Shown here: in pieces, positions 12,101-24,901 of the stretch
Layout: each line of letters opens with the position of its first letter
Numbering within the stretch: the stretch's first letter is position 1
Assembly: GCF_964340395.1 (NCBI RefSeq)
Contig: NC_135554.1
Coordinates: 62,001-126,000 of the forward strand
Origin: Glandiceps talaboti
Taxonomy: Eukaryota; Hemichordata; Enteropneusta; Spengelidae
Length of the DNA stretch: 64,000 nt
Direction: 5' to 3'
Translations under genes and position numbers: made by a program
The notes under the pieces: model-generated
What the model was told of the DNA's origin: nothing
The model's database searches: none
The model's input: the letters and a program-made list of their open reading frames with translations, nothing else

Positions 12101-13230
12101 TAGTCCCCGCCGGACGAAGTCCGGGACGGGGACTTATGGATTGGGTTCCGTCTGTCCATGTGTCCGTCCGTCCGTCCGTCCGTCCGCAGCTGTTTCTTGG
12201 AGATGCCTGGGCCGATTTTTTTCAAACTTGGTACAGGGGTAACATACAATGGCATACATATGCACGTCAATTTGTTTCATGGTACGATCCAATATGGCCG
12301 CCTAGCAGCCATTTTGTTTGCAAATTTTCCCTGTCTAAAGCCATAACTCAGACATGCTTGAACAGATCTCATTCAAAGTTGGTATTAGGACAGTGTTCTA
12401 TGGCATATATGTGCATATTCATTGTTGTCATGATACGATCCAATATGGCCGCATAGCAGCCATTTTGTTTGTGAATTTTCATGTCCAAAGCCATAACTCA
12501 GACATGCTTGAACAGATCTCATTCAAAGTTGGTATTAGGACAGTGTTCTATGACATACTATGACATACATGTGCATATTCATTGTTGTTGTGAAACGATC
12601 CAATATGGCTGCCTGGCAGCCATTTTGTTTGTGATTTTTCAATGTCCAAAGCCATAACTCAGACATGCTTGAACAGATCTCATTCAAAGTTGGTATGAGG
12701 ACAGTGTTCTATGACATACATGTGCATATCCATTTTCGTCGTGATACGATCCAATATGGCTGCCTGGCAGCCATTTTGTTTGTGAATTTTCCATGTCCAA
12801 AGCCATAACTCAGACATGCTTGAACAGCTCTCATTCAAAGTTGGTATTAGGACAGTGTTCTATGACATACATGTGCATATTCATTGTTGTTGTAATACGA
12901 TCCAATATGGCCGCCTGGCAGCCATTTTGTTTGCGATTTTTCTATGTCCAAAGCCATAACTCAGACATGCTTGAACAGATCACATTCAAAGTTGGTATTA
13001 GGACAGTGTTCTATGACATACATGTTCATATCCATTTTCATTGTGATATGATCCCCCATACCCGACCAATCCTTTATTGTTGTAGGCATGTTCCATGTCC
13101 AACAAGCAGACACAACATATCTAAGTCTGTTTGATTCAGGTTCACAAGTGTTGTTGCGTGATCAGAGTAGTGATAATTCCTTAAAACCCAATCATAGCGG
13201 GGACTATGTCATTCTCAATGACTTGTTTTA
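12101..13230. mobile_element. HINE-like family 1 element, near full-length
   Basis: It starts TAGTCCCCGCCGGAC with the perfect hairpin AGTCCCCG..CGGAC-gaa-GTCCG..CGGGGACT. Next come (CCGT)n, a 'ggagatgcctgg' segment and five to six core units of about 150 bp, each with GGCTGCC-t-GGCAGCC or its GGCCGCC variant. The right tail has 'catacccgaccaatcctttattg' and 'ttgcgtgatcagagtag', then GCGGGGACT, the inverted copy of the head AGTCCCCGC. It ends in 'atgtcattctcaatgacttg'. Confidence 0.8.
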
Positions 13231-13439
13231 TTTTAAAGTCGACATCTTTACTACCTCCTGGTCCTTGTGATGTGCAGGACAGTGCTTGGGCATAAAGGCA
13301 TAAAAAAATTGTGTTGTTCCAAATACATTCAATTTTAAAGTAGGTCGTGGTGGTGGTGGTGGTAGTGACAACGGCAATGATTTGGTTTTGAATGTAATAG
13401 AAAACACGGACTGTGATACAAGTATACATATGATGGGAA

Positions 13440-13875
13440 TATCAGGGGTGAACAAATCCACTTGTCCGAAGTCCGGGACCAGTGATTTTTAGGGCGGACC
13501 ACGTAAATTTGACCTTGTCTGGTCCGTTGGACCAGTACCTTAAACTGTAAATAATCATGTTAAAAAGTAGGAACAGCAACAACTGAATGTGAACAAACAA
13601 GAAATACGATCACGATGGAGCTAAAACTACACGCCTTGCATGACCTTTCGATGGATCATGAAGTATAATCAGGTGACTTCCGACTTCAAACCAGCAATAT
13701 GCTATAGAGAGGGGGCGTCAACTTTGACAGTTGAATGACTGGTGGTGCGTCAATACGTCATACTAGTAGCGGCCTTACATCGTAGTTTATTTCACTGAAT
13801 CAACAACAATGTGAAATGATAGACAGGAGATAACACTCAACACACATGTGGCTCATATCATTACTAATACCGGTT
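13440..13875. mobile_element. Fragment related to the 19.8-kb TIR element
   Basis: The start CAGGGGTGAACAAATCCAC resembles a hAT-type end. Inside, 'gtagtttatttcactgaatca' (about 13790) and 'gtggctcat' also occur in the element at 19754-21237 (about 20350-20410). No right end or TSD was found. Confidence 0.35.
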
Positions 13876-13979
13876 TAGGGACACAAGAATTAGGAAGACA
13901 AGAATAATATTTTCATTGTATAATAATTCAAATGTATCAAATGAAACATTTTATTTGCTATCATTCTGTCAGCATTGTT

Positions 13980-16912
13980 AGTCCCCGCGGACGAAGTCCG
14001 GAACGGGGACTTATGGATTGGGTTCCGTGCGTCCGTCCGTCCGTCCATCTGTCCGTCCGCAGCCGTTTCTTGGAGATGCCTGGAATTATTAGTCCCCGCG
14101 GACGAAGTCCGGAACGGGGACTTATGGATTGGGTTCCGTCCGTCCGTCCGTGCATCCGTCCATCCGTGCGTGCGTGCGTCCGTCCGTCCGTCCGCAGCCG
14201 TTTCTTGGAGATGCCTGTACCGATTTTTTTCAAACTTGGTACAAGGGCAACATGCTATGGCATACATATGCATGTCAATTTGTTTTATGATACGATCCAA
14301 TATGGCCGCCTAGCAGCCATTTTGTTTGCGAATTTTCCCTGTCTAAAGCCATAACTCAGACATGCTCACACAGATCTCATTCAGAGTTGGTATTAGGACA
14401 GTGTTCTATGGCATATATGTGCATATTCATTGTTGTCATGATACGATCCAATATGGCCGCCTGGCAGCCATTTTGTTTGTGAATTTTCATGTCCAAAGCC
14501 ATAACTTAGACATGCTTGAACAGATCTCATTTAAAGTTGGTATTAGGACAGTGTTCTATGACATACATGTGCATATCCATTTTCATTGTGATACAATCCA
14601 ATATGGCTGCCTGGCAGCCATTTTGTTTGCAAATTTTCCATGTCCAAAGCCATAACTCAGACATGCCTGAACAGATCTCATTCAAAGTTGGTATTAGGAC
14701 AGTGTTCTATGACATACATGTGCATATCCATTTTCATTGTGATACGATCCAATATGGCTGCCTGGCAGCCATTTTGTTTGCAAATTTTCCATGTCCAAAG
14801 CCATAACTCAGACATGCTTGAACAGATCTCATTCGAAGTTGGTATTAGGACAGTGTTCTATGACATACATGTGCATATCCATTTTCGTCATGATACGATC
14901 CAATATGGCTGCCTGGCAGCCATTTTGTTTGTGAATTTTCCATGTCCAAAGCCATAACTCAGACATGCTTGAACAGATCTCATTCAGAGTTGGTATTAGG
15001 ACAGTGTTCTATGACACACATTTGCATATCCATTTTCTTATTGATATGATCCCCATACCCGACCAATCCTTTATTGTTGTAGGCATGTTCCATGTCCGAC
15101 AAGCAGACACAACATATTTAAGTCTGTTTGATTTAGGTTCACAAGTGTTGTTGCGTGATCAGAGTAGTGCTAATTCCTTAAAACCCAATCATAGCGGGGA
15201 CTGTGTCATTCTCAATGGCTTGTTTTTTTCAAACTTGGTACAGGGGCAACATGCTATGGCATACATATGCACGTCAATTTGTTTTATGATACGATCCAAT
15301 ATGGCCGCCTAGCAACCATTTTGTTTGCGAATTTTCCCTGTCTAAAGCCATAACTCAGACTTGCTTGAACAGATCTCATTCAAAGTTGGTATTAGGACAG
15401 TGTTCTATGACATACATGTGCATATTCATTGTTGTCATGATACGATCTAATATGGCTGCCTAACAGCCATTTTGTTTGTGAATTTTCATGTCCAAAGCCA
15501 TAACTCAGACATGCTTGAACAGATCTCATTCAAAGTTGGTATTAGGACAGTGTTCTATGACATACATGTGCATATCCATTTTCATTGTGATACGATCCAA
15601 TATGGCTGCCTAGTAGCCAATTTGTTTGCGAATTTTCATGTCCAAAGCCATAACTCAGACATGCTTGAACAGATCTCATTCAAGGTTGGTATTAGGACAG
15701 TGTTCTATGACATACATGTGCATATCCATTTTCGTCGTGATACGATCCAATATGGCTGCCTGGCAGCCATTTTGTTTGTGAATTTTCCATGTCCAAAACC
15801 ATAACTCAGACATGCTTAAACAGACCTCATTCAAAGTTGGTATTAGGACAGTGTTCTATAACATACATGTGCATATCCATTTTTGTCGTGATACGATCCA
15901 ATATGGCTGCCTGGCAGCCATTTTGTTTGCGAATTTTCATGTCCAAAGCCATAACTCAGACATGCTTGAACAGATCTCATTCAAAGTTGGTATTAGGACA
16001 GTGTTCTATGACATACATGTGCATATCCATTTTCGTCGTGATACGATCCAATATGGCTGCCTGACAGCCATTTTGTTTGTGAATTTTCCATGTCCAAAGC
16101 CATAACTCAGACATGCTTAAACAGATCTCATTCAAAGTTGGTATTAGGACAGTGTTCTATGACATACATGTGCATATCCATTTTCGTCGTGATACGATCC
16201 AATATGGCTGTCTGGCAGCCATTTTGTTTGCGAATTTTCATGTCCAAAGCCATAACTCAGACATGCTTGAACAGATCTCATTCAAGGTTGGTATTAGGAC
16301 AGTGTTCTATGACATACATGTGCATATCCATTTTCATCGTGATACGATCCAATATGGCTGCCTGGCAGCCATTTTGTTTGTGAATTTTCCATGTCCAAAG
16401 CCATTACTAAGACATGCTTGAATAGATCTCATTCAAGGTTGGTATTAGGACAGTGTTCTATGACATACATGTGCATATCCATTTTCGTCGTGATACGATC
16501 CAATATGGCTGCCTGGCAGCCATTTTGTTTGTGAATTTTCCATGTCCAAAGCCATTACTAAGACATGCTTGAATAGATCTCATTCAAAGTTGGTATTAGG
16601 ACAGCGTTCTATGACATACATGTGCATATCCATTTTCGTCGTGATGAGATCCAATATGGCTGCCTGGCAGCCATTTTGTTTGTGAATTTTCCTTGTCCAA
16701 AGCCATAACTCAGACTCCATTTTCATCGTGATATGATTCCCCATACCCAACCAATCCTTTATTGTTGGAGGCATATTCCATGTCCAACAAGCACACACAA
16801 CATATCTAAGTCTGTTTGATTTAGGTTCACAAATGTTGTTGCGTGATCAGAGTAGTGATAATTCCTTAAAATCCAATTATAGCGGGGACTATGTCATTCT
16901 CAATGACTTGTG
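13980..16912. mobile_element. HINE-like family 1 compound: double head, two arrays, two tails
   Basis: A complete head (13980-14085) is immediately followed by a second head (14091 on), then a core array of about 5 units and a right tail ending about 15222 (GCGGGGACT, 'caatggcttg'). It then re-enters the 'ttcaaacttggtacaggggc' segment without a head and continues through about nine more core units to a second tail ending at 16910. Units alternate at 150 and 151 bp. The apparent ORFs of 90-140 residues across the array come from the near-3-fold period and are not genes. This is the largest family-1 array in the window. Confidence 0.75.
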
Positions 16913-17092
16913 TTGAGTTATGTCATGTATGCTGACTAGTGGGCATTCCATTCCATTTTATCGTTTCATTTTTTAGCACAACTAGTGTGATTTGGTGTTT
17001 TATGTTGAATTAGGACAATTTAGTATATGTATAACAATCATTGAAAAAACACTTGCTAATCTGTTGTGTATGTTTTGAAATTTGATATACAG

Positions 17093-17184
17093 GATTTAAA
17101 TTTCCGTTGGACAGCTTTGGAACAAGTGGCTGATGAATGTAGTACCAGTCTTGGCAGTGCTCATGATGTACACAGGTTCTTTAG
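17093..17184 (+). CDS. Alpha-spectrin-like exon C (helix C / next helix A)
   Basis: A 92-bp exon lies between 'ttgatatacag' and a gtgaga donor. It starts in phase 0 and ends with two bases (AG) that join the first base of exon D to make Arg. The peptide contains DLNFRWTALEQVADE, then CSTSLGSAHDVHRFF. This aligns with the repeat immediately after the SH3-bearing repeat of alpha-II spectrin, where the family reads ELNERWRSL and LGSAHEVQRFHRDADETKEW. The helix-C Trp is kept. The intron position (phase 2, between RF and RDADET) is natural for this gene. Spectrins are submembrane tetramer-forming actin crosslinkers. A G-rich run follows in the intron (17221-17243). Confidence 0.75.
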
Positions 17185-17589
17185 GTGAGAAATAACTAGA
17201 TCATGTGTGTGTGTTTGAGTGGAGGGGGAAGGGGGGGGGGGGCTACGGATGCATTCATTGGAGGATGATAATAATTGGTAATGACTCCTATTGCATATTT
17301 GGTATGACAGAAAATTCTGCAGCTTTGTAGATGGAAAGATCAGGGAATATTATATATGAAAGTAATTAGTTTTTTTCTGTTACATTTTATCTACTATTAA
17401 ATTGGTCATGTAGTTTTTTTACTATGTGTCTAGGTATAATTTGGGAAAATATTGCAGTAAAGCAGGTAAGAATAGAAAGTGTCCTCAACTCCATTTCTTC
17501 ATAGTGTACACAGGAACACAGTTATAGCTCTGTTATTCATGCCCACTACTCAACTTTAACTGAATAGTGTTCTTTTTTGGCTATTTCAG

Positions 17590-17839
17590 AGATGCTGATG
17601 AAACGAAAGATTTGATTAGTGAGAAAAACAATGCTCTGAATACAGACAACTATGGACATGACGTACACAACTATGGACATGACGTACATAGTGTTCAGGC
17701 CTTTCAGTGTAAACATCAAGTCTTGGAATGTGATATTTCTGCCCTTGGTGACAATGTACATCAACTAGATGACAGAGGTGGATGTCTTATTCAAACCCAT
17801 CGAGAGTCAGATGGCGCTTTCTCTAATGTTCAGAGAAGT
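17590..17839 (+). CDS. Alpha-spectrin-like exon D
   Basis: A 250-bp exon (1 base plus 83 codons) sits between 'ggctatttcag' and gtaagt, ending in phase 0. DADETKDLISEKNNALNTDN, YGHDVHSVQAFQ, KHQVLECDISALGDNV and LIQTHRES match the alpha-II spectrin repeat DADETKEWIEEKNQALNTDN / [29 protein letters not shown] / LIQSHPES almost position by position. Two oddities: the conserved helix-A Trp (KEW) is Leu here, and a 21-bp direct duplication (about 17648-17690) doubles NYGHDVH, adding seven residues (two heptads would be neutral, one shifts the helix face). It is open throughout, but whether it is expressed cannot be told. Confidence 0.75.
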
Positions 17840-18437
17840 GTAAGTTTATCTATGTAACATTCTGAAATACTTCATCACTTTACTGTTTTTGTAGCATAGT
17901 ATTATATTACAGAGAGATGCTCATTAGACAAAAGTTTATGATCTGTAGTAATTTTAAAAATTTCATATCATATTCATAGAATATTCACATAAGTCAAAAT
18001 GATACAATTTTGAATGATCATGACTTTGCACCATATAGTAAATATGCATTGATTTTAGACATTGTCTCATACTGTTCCATGCTTATAAGGCAAATATTTC
18101 AAAAAACTAGATGACATGTTAAGTTAAAAGTAGACAATATTATCTATTATGCCATATGCTGTTGTTCAGCTTAGTGCTTCACAAAATTATCATGGAGTTC
18201 CACTTCCACCTGTGACGCTGGAAACTTCCGTGAGCAATTTGGAACCTAGTTTTAGATTTGGGTTGATTTCTTTCAGCTCGGTGTTTACCATGCTGATCTA
18301 TGTGGTTTTTGGTCTTCCTTTTGGTCTTTTACATGGCATATAAGAGCTTCTACGAGGGCTAGCCTGGCTGGTCATTTCTCAGGTAGTCTCATGAGATGGC
18401 TGAGCCATCTTAATCTTCTTGTTTTTATTTTGTTACT
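17840..18437. other. Intron / intergenic; homologous to sequence after exon D'
   Basis: The first 150 bases or so after the donor ('gtaagtttatctatgtaacattctgaaatac', 'gctcattagacaaaagtttatgatctgtag') are closely similar to those after exon D' (30754-30930). This shows that the duplication includes intron. Beyond that nothing is recognised. Confidence 0.6.
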
Positions 18438-18622
18438 TCAGTCTTTCTCTCTTGTTCTTTTATAGAGTCTTTTATTTGACACTGTGTGGGGCCATTTTAT
18501 CTTCAACATATTCCTCAGTATATTTCTTTGGAACACATCTATCTCCATCTCTTTCTTCTTTGTCAGAGTGCAGAGCTCACTGTTATACATGAATACGCTG
18601 GTCACATAGGCATTGAATAGTC

Positions 18623-18632
<10 letters not shown>
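18438..18632 (-). pseudogene. RTE-like LINE, reverse transcriptase C-terminal fragment (part 2)
   Basis: Minus-strand translation gives RLFNAYVTSVFMYNSELCTL, then DVFQRNILRNMLKIKWPH and SNKRLYKRT. This is the conserved post-RT segment of RTE-type endonuclease-reverse transcriptases (family pattern: RLFNAYVxSVFLYNSELWTLTK, FQRxLLRxILxIKWP). It continues directly from the fragment at 22846-23400, from which it is separated by the 4.2-kb insertion nest. Reading frame and residue order resume across the gap. It is dead by truncation. Confidence 0.75.
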
Positions 18633-21637
<3,005 letters not shown>

Positions 21638-22845
21638 AGTCCCCGCGGACGAAGTCCGGAACGGGGACTTATGGATTGGGTTCCGTCTGTCCGTCCGTGC
21701 GTCCGTGCGTCCGTGCGTCCGTGCGTCCGCAGCTGTTTCTTGGAGATGCCTGGACCGATTTTTTTCAAACTTGGTACAGGGGCAACATACTATGGCATAC
21801 ATATGCACGTCAATTTGTTTTATGATACGATCCAATATGGCCGCCTAGCAACCATTTTGTTTGCGAATTTTCCCTGTCTAGAGCCATAACTCAGACATGC
21901 TTTAACAGATCTCATTCAAAGTTGGTATTAGGACAGTGTTCTATGACATACATGTGCATATTCATTGTTGTCATGATACGATCCAATATGGCCGCCTAGC
22001 AGCCATTTTGTTTGTGAATTTTCATGTCCAAAGCCATAACTCAGACATGCTTGAACAGATCTCATTCAAAGTTGGTATTAGGACATTGTTCTATGACATA
22101 CATGTGCATATCCATTTTCATTGTGATACGATCCAATATGGCTGCCTGGTAGCCATTTTGTTTGTGAATTTTCATGTCCAAAGCCATAACTCAGACATGC
22201 TTGAACAGATCTCATTCAAAGTTGGTATTAGGACAGTGTTCTATGACATACATGTGTATATCCATTTTCGTCGTGATACGATCCAATATGGCTGCCTGCC
22301 AGCCATTTTGTTTGTGAATTTTCCATGTCCAAAGCCATAACTCAGACATGCTTAAACAGATCTCATTCAAAGTTGGTATTAGGACAGTGTTCTATGACAT
22401 ACATGTGTATATCCATTTTCATTGTGATACGATCCAATATGGCTGCCTAGCAGCCATTTTGTTTGCGAATTTTCATGTCCAAAGCCACAACTCAGACATG
22501 CTTGAACAGATCTCATTTAAAGTTGGTATTAGGACAGTGTTCTATGACATACATGTGCATATCCATTTTCGTCGTGATACGATCCAATATGGCTGCCTGG
22601 CAGCCATTTTGTTTGTGAATTTTCCATGTCCAAAGCCATAACTCAGACTCCATTTTCATCGTGATATGATCCCCCATACCCAACCAATCCTTTATTGTTG
22701 GAGGCATATTCCATGTCCAACAAGCACACACAACATATCTAAGTCTGTTTGTTTTAGGTTCACAAATGTTGTTGCGTGATCAGAGTAGTGATAATTCCTT
22801 AAAACCCAATTATAGCGGGGACTATGTCATTCTCAATGACTTGTT
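21638..22845. mobile_element. HINE-like family 1 element, full-length
   Basis: Head AGTCCCCGCGGAC with hairpin, (CCGT/GCGT)n, 'ggagatgcctgg', about six core units of about 150 bp, and right tail with GCGGGGACT then 'tctcaatgacttgtt'. It starts at the last T of the family-2 element and ends exactly where the LINE coding sequence resumes. Confidence 0.8.
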
Positions 22846-23400
22846 AAACTTTACTTGTTTACTGGTCTCAGTCTTTTCATATGTAAGAAAAGTTGCCTTT
22901 GCCAGTTGTTTCCGATGTTTTATGTCTTCTTCAGAGTTCATAAGGGAACCTAAATATCTACATCTCTTCCATTCTTCTGGTCCTGCTCTTTTGATCGTGT
23001 ATTCTTCTGTTTTAATCTCTTCATTTACTCCAAGCTTTCTTTGTTTTAATTTCTTTGGTGCTTCTTGTCTAATTAAGGCTGATATTTCACATCTGGATAT
23101 TGTTGGTCTATGGTAATTTCGTTGTGTGAATGATCTTGTAATGTCGGTGTTTTGCTTGTATAAGTGGGTTTTATCGTCTGCAAGTGCCTTTGCCAGGTAT
23201 ATTGTAAAGAGTACCGGCTCAGACAGTCTCCTTGAGGAGCTCCTACATTCGTGATAAATGTTTCTGTAGTACTCTGCATCAAACTTGTAGTTGTACATCC
23301 TTCAACAGTATTGATACCATAAGGAGCTCGTCTTCATCGAGAATGTTTTTTAGATCTTGAAAGCACCCCCTGTCCACGGTGTCAAAGACAAGTCACATTA
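22846..23400 (-). pseudogene. RTE-like LINE, reverse transcriptase core fragment (part 1)
   Basis: Minus-strand frames contain FDTVDRGCFQDLKNILDEDE (RT motif A region), then NVGAPQGDCLS (motif B), FTIYLAKAL, a decayed catalytic box (YPDV in place of YADD), and APKKLKQRKLGVNEE, EEYTIKRAGPEEWKRCRYLG, SLMNSEEDIKHRKQLA. This series is characteristic of RTE-clade LINEs of aquatic invertebrates. Several frameshifts are needed to read it, so it is a dead copy. Its C-terminal continuation lies at 18438-18632 on the other side of a nested insertion. Confidence 0.8.
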
Positions 23401-24158
23401 AAACTACATGTATAGACAAGTTACGTTAAAACTGTACAAGTTACCTGTCTAAGATACCAGGTGTTAATACTGTAAGATATTTAAGTTAAAATGCCCTAAC
23501 TTGGACATGTAATGCCATCTAGAAGTTTGAAATGTTGGGGGAAATAGTTTGTCTCAAGTATGTACAAATACCTATCAGTATGTAAAGTCTGATGACCTTA
23601 TATATGTATTGATAAATATACATGAAATTCTGTGATTACATAATTTTAGGCAAATTCTGCCATCAGCTGTGTTTACAATTGTTCTGTGATTGAAGCATCT
23701 GACTGGACTGGAATAATATGAGAAGAGAACTTTGAATCAAATCTAAATTTCACAATTTAAATTGTTTATTTAGCAATCATGTAAGAATAAATTATACCAT
23801 GCAAGAACCAAACTGAACCAAAAATATGGAATATATACTCTGGTCATTCTATGTCAAGACAACAAGTGTCTGTGTCATGGTTCTGTTGTGTTCAAAATTG
23901 CCCTTACTTTCCCCAATCTTACTGGCAATAGTACATTACCAACACTTTTCTTCATTCAGCTGTAAACTATTCGTGGCCTCTAAGGGTTGTCACTCCTCAA
24001 GTGACTCATCATGACAAGGGCCCCTTAGGTTACTCATATTTTCCTTGGCTGAACGAAGAAAAATATTTGGGAATTATATCTAAGTTTACAAAAAAGAGAC
24101 TGGTGTTTCTGTCAGCAAGAAACCCATAATAAGATATTTTATATGTTTATGTTGATAG
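23401..24158. other. Unassigned; upstream intron of exon E from about 23681
   Basis: From about 23681 the sequence is near-identical to 28598-29087, so this is the left part of the segmental duplication. No exon for the N-terminal half of the SH3 domain (the ALYDY segment) was found. Confidence 0.55.
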
Positions 24159-24313
24159 GACCAGTGGAACGTTGAAGTGAATGATGATCAAGGTTTTGTA
24201 CCAGCAACTGAGAAGATAGATTCAGTGCAGTCCTCATCCCAGGGTAACTTGGCTGATGAAGTCAATAGTATTGCCAACAGACAGAGACAGAGACAGAGAC
24301 AGATCGAAGATCA
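24159..24313 (+). CDS. Alpha-spectrin-like exon E (SH3 C-terminus and linker)
   Basis: A 155-bp exon (51 codons plus 2 bases) lies between 'atgttgatag' and gtaagt. DQWNVEVNDDQGFVPA matches the last strands of the alpha-spectrin SH3 domain (family: [22 protein letters not shown]). SVQSSSQGNLADEVNSIANR matches the linker back into the spectrin repeat (AQSASRENLLEEQGSIALRQEQI). The conserved AYVKKL strand, including the Tyr of the ligand groove, is missing, and the first Trp of the pair is Gln. A GACAGA hexanucleotide expansion makes RQRQRQRQ where the family has one RQ. The rest of the SH3 domain was not found in the window. The ending phase fits exon F exactly. Confidence 0.8.
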
Positions 24314-24670
24314 GTAAGTTACTATAATTATCACCATGGGTTTCTTACAGAGAAGTTGCACAATGTTGATGGAAGAAAGTCATGAAATTTACATTTTAGA
24401 TGCAGCATTTTAGCAAAGGTTTTTGAACCTTTGTAACATTGACTATAGTTTGATAGGGAACCCTGGTAAAACAGCTATGGAATTCTGGGACATTTGACCT
24501 ACTTCCCAGCTTGACAATGATGTATAGAATGTTGCAGGCAAACCTAAGTAAGTTTACTGACCTCAAAAAAGATTTTTTGACAAGTTTGTGATGAATATCC
24601 ATTCGACACACCTGTAACGTTATCAAATTGGCTAAAGTAAAGTGCTAAAATGTGTTAAATTTCTGTTTAG

Positions 24671-24866
24671 ATACACACATTTGCTGGAGATAGCCAATAA
24701 AAGAAAACGTTGTCTGGAAGATTCATGGACTCAACACATGCTGAGACGTGAAGCTGGTGATCTCTTGGCAGCCAACAAGACCAGACTGACAGAAATTAAT
24801 GAAATGACTACCGCCATACAAGTTGAAAGAAGTCAAGAAGTACAGAGTGTGGCTGCTCATATCCAG
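24671..24866 (+). CDS. Alpha-spectrin-like exon F (fused half-repeats)
   Basis: A 196-bp exon (1 base plus 65 codons) sits between 'tttctgtttag' and gttagg, ending in phase 0. YTHLLEIANKRKRCLEDSWT and QHMLRREAGDLL match helix A of the repeat after the SH3 linker (YHSLLELGEKRKGMLEKS, KFMLFREANELQQW). It then jumps to AANKTRLTEINEM and VERSQEVQSVAAHIQ, which match its C-terminal part (KANESRLKDINKV, MAEEVQAVQ). About 39 residues of the repeat middle, including the helix-A Trp, are absent with the frame kept. Either an ancestral exon was lost or shortened, or this is a paralogue without a folded repeat here. It could join exon C in phase. Confidence 0.8.
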
Positions 24867-24901
24867 GTTAGGATGTGTTCTATGCTATGATTAATTGAGT
24901 T

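Noticed and set aside
12054-12242. Arg/Pro/Ser-rich frames over the CCGT repeats at each family-1 head
   Set aside because: They arise from the (CCGT)n microsatellite and recur at every family-1 copy.
13890-16421. Many overlapping open frames of 90-140 codons (for example 13932-14354, 16113-16421)
   Set aside because: They are shadows of the 150/151-bp family-1 core units, which happen to stay open for about 100 codons in several frames; the same peptides recur at every array.
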